Notes: generated by a model not told the origin, from the sequence alone. 30,076 nt of DNA from Dactylosporangium sp. AC04546 (GCF_022095675.1 NZ_JAHYSG010000137.1:1-30076); one strand, 5' to 3'; numbered from the stretch's first letter, positions 1 through 7,951 are shown. Translations and numbers: made by a program.

Positions 1-1732
1 CCTCCTGCACCCGCAGTATCGCGGCCGTGCCGAGGTACGCCACCGCGATCACGGTGCCGCCCACCAGCAGCTGCAGCAGCGCCTCCCCGCGGCCGTCCGG
101 CGAGCCGGCGCCGGGCAGCATGCGCACGACCAGCAGGCCCAGCACGCCGGCGACGGCCGAGGCGGCGAGCACCTTGCCGAGGGCGAGCGCGACCGAGCCG
201 AGGTTGAGCCGGCCGATCCGGCGGCCCAGCACGCTCAGCGAGATGATCGCCGAGACCAGGTAGGAGAGCGCGTTGCCGGCCGTCATGCCGACCGCGGACA
301 GCGACCGGTCGAGGATCGCCGCCAGCGCGAAGTAGGCACCGATCCGGACCGCCACGACCGGCAGGTTGATCAACGCGACCGTCTTGTTCGCCTGCAGGGA
401 GTAGAAGGCATAGGTGCACAGGTAGCTGATCGAGAGCGGGAGCACCGCGAACGCGGCGACGACGAGCACGCTACCGGTGGCCAGGGCGGCGTCGTTGCCG
501 TACGCACCGCCCTGGAAGAGGGTGACGGCGATCGGCACGCCGAGCACGCCGTAGACGACGGCGATGGGGGCCAGCGCCGCGGCGGTGAGCCGGATGCCGC
601 GGCTCAGGTCCGCGCTGACGTCCGCGTAGCGACCCTCGGCCGCGGCGGCGCTCATCTTCGGCAGCAGCGCGGTCATCACGGAGACACCGATGATCCCGTG
701 CGCCATCATCGTCAGCAGGAAGACGTTGTTGAACGCCAGGACGCTGGCGCTGCCCTCGCCGGCCACCCGGGTGAGGATCCGGACCACGACGAAGACGGCG
801 ACCTGGTTGGCCGCGACGTAGCACAGCATCCAGCCGGCCAGCTTGCCGATCTCGCGAAGCCCGAGCGAGCGCGGGTCCCACCGCCACTTCCAGCTGAACC
901 CGACCTTGCGCAGCGCCGGCAGCAGGCCGACTGCCTGCACCACCATGCCGAGCAGGGTGCCGAGGCCGATCAGCGCGATCCGGCCGCCGGTCATGTCCTC
1001 GGGCCGCAGGCCCTTCGCGGTGCCGAAGACGACGATGAAGGCGCCGCAGGTGGCGATTACCACGAGGTTGTTCAGGATCGGCGCCCACATCGGGGCGGCG
1101 AAGTGGCCGCGCACGTTCAGCACCGCGCCGATCAGCCCGGACAGGCCTGTGAAGAAGATGATCGGCAGGATCAGGTACGCGAAGTGGGTGACCAGGTCGC
1201 GGTAGGGCTTCGAGGTGGCGTCGCTGGACTGGAGCGCGGTGATCAGCGGGGCGGCGGCCACCACCAGGAGCGTCGCCACGCCGAGCGACGCCACCGCGAA
1301 GGTGAGCAGCTTGCGGGTGAACTCCTGGCCGCCGTCCGGGTCGGCCTTGCGGCGGCGGACCAGCAGCGGGATCAGCACGCTGGACAGGATCCCGCCGAGC
1401 AGCAGCTCGTAGATCTGGCCCGGGAGGAACTGTGCGCTGGTGTACGCGTCGCCGATGCCGGCGCCGAGCGTCATGCCGATCAGCGCGTTGCGGACGAAGC
1501 CGATCACCCGGCTGACCAGGCTGCCGACCGCCATGATCGCGCTGTTGCCGGCGGTGCCTGCCGCGTCGGACGCGCCGGCTCCGGCCGGCGGGACCTCGTC
1601 CGGCGGCACCGCCGGATCCTGCACGGGCGCTGGGCCCGGCACCCGCGAGACCGAGATCAAGGTGACGCCGTCCTCCACCGGAGGCTCACCGTCCGTCGCA
1701 GCGTGCGCGCTGCGGTACAGGCCGCCGTTCAA
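1..1732 (-). CDS. murJ: MurJ/MviN-type lipid II flippase (3' end outside window)
   Basis: The minus frame is open from 1732 to the left edge, giving about 577 residues without a stop. It encodes a polytopic membrane protein of the MOP exporter superfamily, which flips lipid II across the membrane for peptidoglycan synthesis. After a roughly 60-residue Pro/Ala-rich cytoplasmic lead, the first helices read SLVSRVIGFVRNALIG and YELLLGGILSSVLIPLLVRR, both characteristic of MurJ; about 14 helices are expected. I chose the TTG at 1732 because the resulting N-terminus (MNGGLYRSAH) matches actinobacterial MurJ and a GGGAGG ribosome site lies just upstream. The family usually has 520-600 residues, so only the extreme C-terminus can be missing. 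In many actinomycetes murJ sits near pcnA, sigM and trxAB. None of these is visible upstream here; instead a small thioredoxin-like gene lies 79 bases away on the same strand. Confidence 0.93.
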   Translation of the reverse strand, partial: MNGGLYRSAHAATDGEPPVEDGVTLISVSRVPGPAPVQDPAVPPDEVPPAGAGASDAAGTAGNSAIMAVGSLVSRVIGFVRNALIGMTLGAGIGDAYTSAQFLPGQIYELLLGGILSSVLIPLLVRRRKADPDGGQEFTRKLLTFAVASLGVATLLVVAAAPLITALQSSDATSKPYRDLVTHFAYLILPIIFFTGLSGLIGAVLNVRGHFAAPMWAPILNNLVVIATCGAFIVVFGTAKGLRPEDMTGGRIALIGLGTLLGMVVQAVGLLPALRKVGFSWKWRWDPRSLGLREIGKLAGWMLCYVAANQVAVFVVVRILTRVAGEGSASVLAFNNVFLLTMMAHGIIGVSVMTALLPKMSAAAAEGRYADVSADLSRGIRLTAAALAPIAVVYGVLGVPIAVTLFQGGAYGNDAALATGSVLVVAAFAVLPLSISYLCTYAFYSLQANKTVALINLPVVAVRIGAYFALAAILDRSLSAVGMTAGNALSYLVSAIISLSVLGRRIGRLNLGSVALALGKVLAASAVAGVLGLLVVRMLPGAGSPDGRGEALLQLLVGGTVIAVAYLGTAAILRVQE

Positions 1733-1811
1733 CCAAGCCTCCCGAGCTGTCTGAGCGCCGATGCTAACCCGCGCGACGACCGTGGATGTCGCGACGCATA
1801 CGCGGGCGTGG

Positions 1812-2126
1812 CTATGTGGTCGCCTGCTCGGTGAGCGCTGCGAGGAGGTCGGCGGTGTCCGGCACGCCGGCCAGGCCGTGTGATGTGGGGTAGACCCGGC
1901 AGGCAAGGGTGCCGGTCGGCACGGTGGTGTCGAACAGGTCGACGCCGTCGACGGTGAACGTCGGCGACCCGGCGAACCCGACGGCGGCGGCGTCGGCCTC
2001 CGACTCGACCGCGACGAGCCGCACCTCGGCGTCGGCGTGTCCGGCGTCGGTGAGGGCCTGCCGCAGCCGCTGCTCGGCCAGCCGCCAGTTCGGGCAGTCC
2101 GCGAAGTACCAGAGCGTCACCTGCAT
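1812..2126 (-). CDS. Small thioredoxin-fold protein with CPNW motif
   Basis: A 104-residue cytosolic protein. It opens with a short strand, then YFADCPNW at the start of the first helix, the position of the CxxC motif in thioredoxins; here there is one Cys, followed by Pro-Asn-Trp. GSPTFTVDG near residue 60 is the cis-proline region of the thioredoxin fold. Similar short proteins are often annotated as thioredoxin family or alkylmercury-lyase-like, and in relatives the active-site position can be Cys or Sec; a real substrate is not known. The ATG at 2126 is preceded by GAGAGG at 12 bases, a loose ribosome site; upstream in-frame starts add only low-complexity sequence. It is co-directional with murJ but a functional link is not evident. 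The fold call is fairly sure; the function is not. Confidence 0.75.
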   Translation of the reverse strand: MQVTLWYFADCPNWRLAEQRLRQALTDAGHADAEVRLVAVESEADAAAVGFAGSPTFTVDGVDLFDTTVPTGTLACRVYPTSHGLAGVPDTADLLAALTEQATT

Positions 2127-2187
2127 GGCACCATCGTGCCTCTCGGCGTCGCCCGGCGGGAACGGGGCCCGCCCCGGTCGCCGCCGT

Positions 2188-2433
2188 TCACGGATCGTCA
2201 GTGGATCCTCGACGCCGGCGCGGCGGTGCGTGAGGGTCCCGCACGCGTGTGACGTTGAGCAGCCATGCTCCGGCTGCGGCAGCGCCGAAGATGACGACGA
2301 CCGCGAGCAGGCCGAGGAGCGCATGTGCCAGGTCTACGATGATCACGTCCAGTGCGGGATGGGTGCCGGCGAGGCGCGGCCCGCAAGGCCGGCGGAAGGT
2401 GGTCCTCCCGCGGTGGCGGCGCGCTGCTCCCAT
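2188..2433 (-). CDS. Possible small single-pass membrane protein
   Basis: The frame ends with a clear hydrophobic stretch, AHALLGLLAVVVIFGAAAAG, followed by a short Arg-rich tail that would stay in the cytoplasm. Starts are ambiguous: an ATG at 2433 gives 81 residues with an Arg-rich lead, while a GTG at 2346 gives 52 residues beginning just before the helix. Neither has a good ribosome site. The helix is convincing, but the reading frame is short and the N-terminal part has shadow-like composition. No family recognised. It lies between the CorA-type channel and the thioredoxin-like gene on the same strand. Confidence 0.4.
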   Translation of the reverse strand: MGAARRHRGRTTFRRPCGPRLAGTHPALDVIIVDLAHALLGLLAVVVIFGAAAAGAWLLNVTRVRDPHAPPRRRRGSTDDP

Positions 2434-2524
2434 GTCAGCGCATGGACCGCGCCGGGACAAGGGTCCTTGACACTATCCATACGCGCATCGCCGCAGCGGA
2501 GCGTTTCAGGTTCGTCATCTGGCC

Positions 2525-2553
2525 GAGGCGAGCCGGTCATGGGCTCGCGCCTC
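2525..2553 (-). terminator. Terminator-like hairpin after the CorA gene
   Basis: GAGGC-GAGCC pairs with GGCTC and GCCTC across a 7-base loop, with a two-base bulge. It lies 36 bases beyond the stop of the CorA-type gene. An alternative 9-bp pairing (GCCGAGGCG at 2522 with CGCCTCGGC at 2565) uses the same arm. There is no T-run, as usual in actinomycetes. Confidence 0.45.
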
Positions 2554-2588
2554 CAGTCGGGACCCGCCTCGGCGGCCGCGACACGAGG

Positions 2589-3674
2589 TCAGAGCCAGCC
2601 GGATTTGCGCAGGTACCGGTACAACAGTGCGGAGGTGGTCAGCATGACGATGAGCAGGCCGGGGTAGCCGTAGCGCCATTCCAGCTCGGGCATGAACTTG
2701 AAGTTCATGCCGTAGATGCCGGCGAACGCGGTCTGCAGCGCGGCGATCGCGGCCCATGAGGCGATCTTGCGCATGTCGTTGTTCTGGTCGACGGTGACCT
2801 GGGCGAGGCGGGCCTGCAGCATCGAGTTCAGCAGGTCGTCGAAGCCGCCGATGCGGTCGGCGACGCGGGTGTTGTGGTCGGCGACGTCGCGGAAGTACCG
2901 GCGGATCTCCTTGGTGAGCTTGACGGTGCGCCCGTCGAGGATGGTCGCGAGCGGCTGCTGCAGCGGCAGCACGGCGCCGCGGAACTCGACGAGCTCGCGC
3001 TTGAGCTGGTAGATCTGGCCGATGCCGGCGCCGCCCTCCCGGGACAGGACCTGGGTCTCGACGATGTCCAGGTCGCGTTGGAATGCCGCGGCGATCTGCA
3101 GGTAGACGTCGACGATCCGGTCGCAGACCGCATGGACGACCGCCCACGGTCCCTGGGCGAGGAGCGCCTGGTTGGCTTCCAGGTCGGCGCGCACGGCGCG
3201 CAGCCCACCGATCGCGCCGCGGCGCACGGTGACCACGAACCGCTCACCGACGAACAGGCGGACGGAGCCGGTCGCGACCACCTCGCTGGTGTCGGTGACC
3301 TCGGTGTGCTCGATGTAGCTGGCGGCCCGCACGGCCAGGAACGCGGTCTCCTCGTAGCGTTCGAGCTTCGGTCGCTGGTCGTCGGACAGGGCGTCCTCGA
3401 CGGCGAGCGGGTGCAGGTCGAACACCTCGGCGACCCTGGCCATGTCCGCCGCGGTCGGATCGTGCAGGCCGATCCACACGAACGCCTCCGGCGACGTTCT
3501 GGCCTCCGCGAACAGCTCGGCGACGTCGCGCGCGCCCGCCTGGCGGACACCGCCGACGTAGAGGGCGCAGTCCACGACGGCGTCGCCGTCGCGCCGTGGT
3601 TCGGCCGGTGGCGGACTCGCCGCCGGCTGCGTCCCGCCGGGTAGCGGAAGACGCCAACCCCGCCGCTGCGCCAT
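2589..3674 (-). CDS. corA: CorA-family divalent metal ion channel
   Basis: A 361-residue member of the CorA/MIT family, homopentameric channels for Mg2+ and sometimes Co2+ or Ni2+ in the inner membrane. The large N-terminal cytoplasmic domain includes FDLHPLAVEDAL, typical of the family, and long charged helices follow. The pore signature GMN is at residues 322-324 at the end of the first membrane helix, followed by a short acidic loop (MPELEW) and the second helix near the C-terminus (YPGLLIVMLTTSALLYRYL) with a Lys/Arg tail. Upstream ATGs at 3725 and 3698 lack ribosome sites; the ATG at 3674 has GAGAGGTGG nine bases ahead and is preferred. I see no M-box-like leader. The gene follows a 45-residue membrane peptide at a 66-base gap and may share its transcript. 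The substrate ion is not decided by sequence. Confidence 0.93.
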   Translation of the reverse strand: MAQRRGWRLPLPGGTQPAASPPPAEPRRDGDAVVDCALYVGGVRQAGARDVAELFAEARTSPEAFVWIGLHDPTAADMARVAEVFDLHPLAVEDALSDDQRPKLERYEETAFLAVRAASYIEHTEVTDTSEVVATGSVRLFVGERFVVTVRRGAIGGLRAVRADLEANQALLAQGPWAVVHAVCDRIVDVYLQIAAAFQRDLDIVETQVLSREGGAGIGQIYQLKRELVEFRGAVLPLQQPLATILDGRTVKLTKEIRRYFRDVADHNTRVADRIGGFDDLLNSMLQARLAQVTVDQNNDMRKIASWAAIAALQTAFAGIYGMNFKFMPELEWRYGYPGLLIVMLTTSALLYRYLRKSGWL

Positions 3675-3697
3675 ATGCCAGTACCACCTCTCAGTCA

Positions 3698-3743
3698 TGA
3701 CGGCAGGTCCGAACTGCGCGCGCATCGCGATGTGCGGCCGTCA
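3698..3743 (-). terminator. Hairpin between the small membrane gene and corA
   Basis: TGACGGC at 3698-3704 is complementary to GCCGTCA at 3737-3743, and the loop holds a self-complementary CATCGCGATG (3723-3732). One arm overlaps the stop codon of the 45-residue gene. It could be a partial terminator or a leader hairpin for corA. Confidence 0.35.
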
Positions 3744-3878
3744 GCCCATCGGGTTGCCGCCACCGGAAGTCGGGTGCACGGTGATGAGCACGATGATCAG
3801 AACGATCCACACCGCCAGCACCAGCAGCAGGATCAGCGGCAGATGCCGCCGCACCGGGCCGGCGTGCCGCTTCGCCAT
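3741..3878 (-). CDS. 45-residue single-pass membrane peptide
   Basis: The ATG at 3878 follows a strong GGAGGAGG ribosome site four bases away, which argues that this very short frame is real. The peptide has a basic N-terminus (MAKRHAGPVRRH), one long hydrophobic helix (PLILLLVLAVWIVLIIVLIT) and a Gly-rich tail ending in GGGNPMG, so it should sit in the membrane with the N-terminus inside. Short proteins of this shape are common next to transport or envelope genes in actinomycetes and often carry only hypothetical labels. It is the gene just upstream of corA on the same strand; an accessory role for the channel is conceivable but is only inference. Confidence 0.7.
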   Translation of the reverse strand: MAKRHAGPVRRHLPLILLLVLAVWIVLIIVLITVHPTSGGGNPMG

Positions 3879-3978
3879 CCGTCCTCCTCCCACGGTCCTG
3901 ACCGATCTTGCCATCGGGTGGCACGGCAGCAGTGTCCTACACCGGTGCCACCCCCGCACGCCATGAGCCAGGTGGCAG

Positions 3979-4276
3979 TCAGTCGTGTTCGATGCACAGC
4001 CGGTCGGCTCCGTCCAGCCGGTAGCCGACGCCGCGGACCGTGTTGATGAACGGGCCACGGCCGTCCGTGTCCGGCCCGGACCCGGCCCCCGTGGCGCCGA
4101 TCGACGACAGCCGGTCGACCAGCGCACGGACGGCGTCCGCACCGCTGCGACCGGCCCGCACCGCGACCGTGACCTCGATGACCACGGTCGCCGGCAAACC
4201 CGGCCGGACCGGCCCGCCCCGCGGTGCCGGTGACCCGGCTCGGAGGTAGCGACAGGGCGGTGGCCGGGGCCGACAT
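3979..4276 (-). pseudogene. Decayed winged-helix regulator (frameshift and internal deletion)
   Basis: The ATG at 4276 has a good AAGGAG site eight bases upstream and starts MSAPATALSLPPSRVTG, a typical lead for small actinobacterial winged-helix regulators. That frame soon becomes Arg/Gly/His-rich nonsense. In another frame from about 4185, sense resumes with VVIEVTVAVRAG and DAVRALVDRL, then jumps directly to FINTVRGVGYRLDG, the wing at the very end of an OmpR-type DNA-binding domain. The roughly 70 residues that should form the helix-turn-helix are missing. So at least one frameshift and one in-frame deletion have removed the DNA-binding core. A functional truncated product is unlikely. 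The identification rests on the C-terminal wing motif and the N-terminal look. Confidence 0.6.
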
Positions 4277-4427
4277 GGCAGGAACTCCTTACCGGGCAAC
4301 GCGACCGCACTCGCGATCGGCGGATCTTCAGCCAGTGAAGCCAGCACGCGACGTGCGCGGCAAGGCCGGAGCCGTCAATTCCCCGTATGTTTCCTGGTCG
4401 CGGCCACGGGTTGCCCTTATCCAAGAC

Positions 4428-5762
4428 CTAGTGTCGCTCTGTGGCGGTCGTCCGGTGGGCGGGGTCGAGCTCGTACTCTTCGTCGATGGCGTTGTAGGAG
4501 TACAGCTCGGCGTAGCGGCCCCAGCCGGTGGCGACATCGAGTTGCTGGGTGATCTGCTCGCTGGTGTAGTGGTGGGCGAGCAGGTCGCGGAAGAACCCGA
4601 TGCGCAGGGTGCCGTCGTCGGTGCGTTGCAGGCTTGTGAGCATGGTGTGGACGAGCGGGATCCGGTTGGCGGTGGCGGCGAAGATGGCTTTGCTGGTTTG
4701 TACGTCGGCGCCGGCGAACTCGATGCCGATGTCGGTGAGGGTGACGCCATGGTGGTCGACGGTGGCGAAGCCGAGCAGTTCGAGGGCGTCGACGAGTGGG
4801 AACAGGTCGTCGGTGTCGAGGCCGAGTTCGTCGGCGAGCCCGGCCAGGTCGACCGGCTCGGTGTGCTTGGCGAGGATTTCGGCGAGGATTTCGGCGAGGC
4901 CGGACAGGCCGTCGACGCTGGCCGGTGGCAGTGGGGTGTTGGCCGGGGTGCGCCGTAGCACGGGTGCGGTCGGGGTGAGCTGGCGTTCGCGTCCGGTCAT
5001 GGTGGCGTAGACGGCCGCGACCAGGTCCTCGAACTCCTTGCCCTCGCGGGGACGCGGGCGGGGCAAGTCGACGCGGTACTCGGCCTTGATGATGCCTGGG
5101 CGGGAGCCGAGGACGAGGACGCGGTCGGCGAGGATGACCGCTTCTTCGATGTTGTGGGTGACCACGACGATGGCTTTGGTGGGGAACTGGCCGGAGTCCC
5201 ACAGTTCGAGCAGTTCGCCGCGGAGGTTCTCGGCGGTGAGGACGTCGAGGGCGGAGAACGGCTCGTCCATGAGCAGGACGTCGGGTTCGACGACGAGGGC
5301 GCGGGCGAAACCGACGCGCTGGCGCATGCCGCCGGAGAGCTCCTTGGGGTAGGCGGACTCGAACCCGTCCAGCCCGATGAGGTCGATGGCCTGCAGCGCG
5401 GCCTGTGCGCGGGCGGTCTCCGGCACGCCGCGGGCTTCCAGGCCGAGTTCGACGTTCTGCTGCACGGTCAGCCAGGGCAGCAGGGCGAAGGTCTGAAACA
5501 CCATGGCCGTGCCGGGGTTGGACCCCTTGAGCGGGTCGCCCTTGTAGCTGACTGTGCCGGCGCTGGGCGGGATGAGCCCGGCCAGGCAGCGCAGCAACGT
5601 GGATTTGCCGGAGCCGGAGCGACCGAGCAGGGCGACGATCTCACCGGCGTGGATCTGCAGGTCGATGCCGGCGAGGACAGGGAGTTCCCCGTCGGCGCCG
5701 GCGTAGGACTTGGTGAGCCGGTCGGTGGCCAGCAGTACATCGTTGATTTTGGTCATGGTCAT
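4428..5762 (-). CDS. NitT/TauT-type ABC transporter ATPase with C-terminal AAA-associated domain
   Basis: 444 residues. The first 260 form an ABC nucleotide-binding domain: Walker A GRSGSGKST at 47-55, Q-loop Gln90, signature LSGGM at 142-146, Walker B VLLMDE at 162-167, D-loop SALD and the switch His203. Residues from about 300 onward (SGLAEILAEIL, then LADELGLDTDDLFPLVDALELLGFATV) form the winged-helix-like AAA-associated C-terminal domain found in a subset of nitrate/sulfonate/bicarbonate-type ATPases. The paired ATG codons at 5762 and 5756 are both possible starts; GAAGGA lies 11 bases before the first. It sits 50 bases after the fused permease gene and shares its operon. The substrate cannot be read from this subunit. 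Confidence 0.92.
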   Translation of the reverse strand: MTMTKINDVLLATDRLTKSYAGADGELPVLAGIDLQIHAGEIVALLGRSGSGKSTLLRCLAGLIPPSAGTVSYKGDPLKGSNPGTAMVFQTFALLPWLTVQQNVELGLEARGVPETARAQAALQAIDLIGLDGFESAYPKELSGGMRQRVGFARALVVEPDVLLMDEPFSALDVLTAENLRGELLELWDSGQFPTKAIVVVTHNIEEAVILADRVLVLGSRPGIIKAEYRVDLPRPRPREGKEFEDLVAAVYATMTGRERQLTPTAPVLRRTPANTPLPPASVDGLSGLAEILAEILAKHTEPVDLAGLADELGLDTDDLFPLVDALELLGFATVDHHGVTLTDIGIEFAGADVQTSKAIFAATANRIPLVHTMLTSLQRTDDGTLRIGFFRDLLAHHYTSEQITQQLDVATGWGRYAELYSYNAIDEEYELDPAHRTTATERH

Positions 5763-5812
5763 GGCGGTCTGCGTCCTTCGGGGTCTGGATTGGTCGGTAC
5801 GGTCGGCTTGGC

Positions 5813-7576
5813 CTAGGCCAGTGCGTAGCGGGCTTCGGCGAGCCGGTACAGCCGGCGCCAGAACAGCCGGTTCAGTCCGACCACGTACAGTGACATGACG
5901 GCGATGCCGGCGATGAGCTGCGGATAGTGGCCGGCTTCGGTGGCGCCGGCGATGTACGCACCGAGGCCGTGGGCGGTGAGCGTGGTGCCACCGAACCCGA
6001 CGACCTCCGCCACGATGCTGGCGTTCCAGGCGCCGCCGGAGGCGGTGATGCCGCCGGTGACGTAGTACGGGAAGATCGCCGGGATGATCAGCCGCCGCCA
6101 GCGCTGCCAGCCGTGGACGCCGAGGTTGTCCATGGCCTCGCGCAGGTCGGTGGGGATGGCCGTGGCCCCGGCGATGGTGTTGAACAGGATGTACCACTGC
6201 GCCCCCAGGCCCATGAGCAGGATGCCGCCGACATCGATGGACAGGCCGGTGCGCACGAACAGCCACGTTGCGAGGGGGAACAGGAAGTTGGCTGGGAATG
6301 AGGCGAGGACCTGCACGATCGGCTGGGCGATGCGGGCCAGCCGCGGGCTTGACCCGATCCGTACGCCGATGGGTACCCAGACGAGGGTGGCGACGATGAC
6401 GAGGACGACGACCCGGGCGAAGGTGAGCACGCCGAGCAGCAGCGGTTCGGCGAACACGCCGAGGCCGGCGGTGTGGTGCAGGTAGCGCAGCAGGCTGTAG
6501 AGGCCCCACCCGATCAGCGCGAGCGTCACGGCGGCGAACGTGACGTCGCCGGCCCGGCGGCGGGTGTCGCTGACGTGCAGCGGCCGGTCGTCGGTGCCGA
6601 AGACCCGGCCGGCCCGCGCGAGCCAGCCGGCGAGGCGACGCCGCGCCGGGACGAGCAGGTGCGGCCAGTGCGAGCGGCGCAGGAAGTTCAGCACCACGGA
6701 ACGCTGGACCTCGGTGGCTTCGGACTGTTCCTGCTTGAACTTCTCCGTCCAGGCGGTCATCGGACGCCAGAAGAAGAAGTTGACGCCGATCACCATGATC
6801 GTCATGGCCGCGATGGCCAGGAACACCTTGCGCAGGTCACCCTGCACGATTGCGGCGCCCGCGTAGGCGCCCACGCCCGGCAGGGTGTACTCGGCGTTGG
6901 CCACCGTGACCGCCTCGGAGGCGACGAGGAAGAACCAGCCGCCGCCGAATGACATCATGCCGTTCCACACCAGGCCGATAGCGCCGCTGGGCACCGCGAT
7001 CTTCCAGAACCGCATCCACCGGGTCAGGCGCAGGCTGCGGGACAACTCGTCGAGCTCGCGCGGCAGGGTGATGAGCGAGTGGTAGAAGCTGAACGTCATG
7101 TTCCACGCCTGCGACGTGAAGATCGCGAAGATGGAGGCGAGCTCCAAGCCGATGAACGAGTGCGGGAACAGGGCGATGAACGCGCCGATCGCCACGGTGA
7201 GGAACGCGAGCACCGGCACCGACTGCAGGATGTCCAGCGCGGGGATGAGGATCTTCTCCAGCCGCCGCGAGCGGGCCGCCGCATAGGCGTAGGCGAGCGT
7301 GAATGCGATGGAGACGCCGAGCGCGACGAACATGCGCAGCAGGCTGCGCCCCGCGTAGTACGGCAACCGGGCCGGATCGGTGTCGATCGCCAGATGCTCG
7401 GGGGTGAACGACACCGTCGTGCCCTGGGCGATGCGGAACACCAGGTAGAACAGCACCAACACGGCGGCCGCGACGACCCAGTCGACCCAGCCGAACTGGG
7501 TGCGCAGCCACGGCAGCCGCGCCGGTACCGTCGGCACCGTCGGCGTCGAACGTGATGCGCGCTTCATGGACAGCAT
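5813..7576 (-). CDS. ABC transporter permease with two fused membrane domains
   Basis: 587 residues made of two BPD_transp_1 (MetI-like) permease domains in tandem. The first spans about residues 35-295 and the second about 345-580, joined by a basic cytoplasmic linker. Each has an EAA-type loop: LPRELDELSRSLRLTRW in the first and PTDLREAMDNLGVHGW in the second. Ordinary NitT/TauT importers use a homodimer of a one-domain permease, so this chain supplies both halves. The ATG at 7576 has TAGGGGG six bases ahead and gives MLSMKRAS; longer frames have no ribosome site. No periplasmic or lipoprotein substrate-binding protein is encoded anywhere in the window, so it may be elsewhere or absent. The gene is divergent from an ArsR-family repressor, and a long structured leader precedes it. 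Confidence 0.92.
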   Translation of the reverse strand: MLSMKRASRSTPTVPTVPARLPWLRTQFGWVDWVVAAAVLVLFYLVFRIAQGTTVSFTPEHLAIDTDPARLPYYAGRSLLRMFVALGVSIAFTLAYAYAAARSRRLEKILIPALDILQSVPVLAFLTVAIGAFIALFPHSFIGLELASIFAIFTSQAWNMTFSFYHSLITLPRELDELSRSLRLTRWMRFWKIAVPSGAIGLVWNGMMSFGGGWFFLVASEAVTVANAEYTLPGVGAYAGAAIVQGDLRKVFLAIAAMTIMVIGVNFFFWRPMTAWTEKFKQEQSEATEVQRSVVLNFLRRSHWPHLLVPARRRLAGWLARAGRVFGTDDRPLHVSDTRRRAGDVTFAAVTLALIGWGLYSLLRYLHHTAGLGVFAEPLLLGVLTFARVVVLVIVATLVWVPIGVRIGSSPRLARIAQPIVQVLASFPANFLFPLATWLFVRTGLSIDVGGILLMGLGAQWYILFNTIAGATAIPTDLREAMDNLGVHGWQRWRRLIIPAIFPYYVTGGITASGGAWNASIVAEVVGFGGTTLTAHGLGAYIAGATEAGHYPQLIAGIAVMSLYVVGLNRLFWRRLYRLAEARYALA

Positions 7577-7612
7577 GAACAGCCCCCTACCGGGAGAGCC
7601 AAACACGGAGGA

Positions 7613-7809
7613 CCGCCCGCAGGCGGCGAAGTCGGGCCGCACGGCCCCGCCGGCGCACAGCGTGACGACCCGGCGCCGCGTGAGGGGCGCGGCGAACGTC
7701 GGGTCGAGACATCCCCGGCAGTACGCCGAACGTCAGGCGGCGCTTCGCGGCCGGGGATGAGGACTGGAGGGAGGGTCGCAACTTCGCATGCGCCCGTCAC
7801 CTCCTCCAG
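7613..7809 (-). promoter_or_regulatory. Highly structured 5' leader of the ABC transporter operon
   Basis: Read on the minus strand, five hairpins follow one another. SL1: CTGGAGG with CCTCCAG (7764-7809, inner CGCA/TGCG pairing). SL2: a perfect 10-bp stem CATCCCCGGC with GCCGGGGATG (7710-7759) that encloses two small helices, so it looks multibranched. SL3: CGACCCG plus GCCGCG with CGCGGC plus CGGGTCG (7666-7706). Then GGGCC/GGCCC (7634-7647) and CCGCC/GGCGG (7613-7626) close to the permease start. I could not match it to any riboswitch class I know, including M-box, yybP-ykoY, B12, TPP, SAM-IV and NiCo. GC-rich DNA gives chance hairpins, but perfect stems of 10 and 7+6 bp in a row are notable. 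Confidence 0.5.
7733..7789 (-). CDS. Possible 18-residue leader peptide
   Basis: An ATG at 7789 follows a strong GGAGGAGG site (7800-7807) at ten bases. It encodes MRSCDPPSSPHPRPRSAA, with five prolines, then TGA at 7733-7735. The ribosome site lies in the SL1 stem and the stop inside SL2, so translation would disturb both hairpins, the geometry of an attenuator. Coding is not proven; the frame is very short. Confidence 0.3.
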   Translation of the reverse strand: MRSCDPPSSPHPRPRSAA

Positions 7810-7843
7810 TTGAACCAGCAAGGGCCGTCGTGCAGTGTGCCAC

Positions 7844-7867
7844 CTATTTGCGTCAGCGCGCAAATAG
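7844..7867. promoter_or_regulatory. Perfect 9-6-9 palindrome, candidate ArsR operator
   Basis: CTATTTGCG, six bases (TCAGCG), then CGCAAATAG. It lies between the divergent ABC and arsR genes. On the minus strand TTGCGC inside it, 18 bases, then CACACT could be the -35/-10 of the transporter promoter, so a bound repressor would block it. The element TTGCGTCA occurs at 7848-7855 within the palindrome and again at 7871-7878. Confidence 0.65.
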
Positions 7868-7951
7868 CTCTTGCGTCACACGGGGTGTGCTGTCACCGGC
7901 GGCGACACCGGGCAGATGCCCGACACCGAAGCGGGCGGATGTAGTGCCATG

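Noticed and set aside
698..1834. Long plus-strand open frame opposite murJ
   Set aside because: Its Gln/Arg/Asp/His-rich composition without domains is the shadow of a GC-rich gene; murJ on the other strand is unmistakable.
2468..2473. TTGACA on the plus strand
   Set aside because: A perfect -35 box, but no -10 at 16-19 bases and no plus-strand gene downstream.
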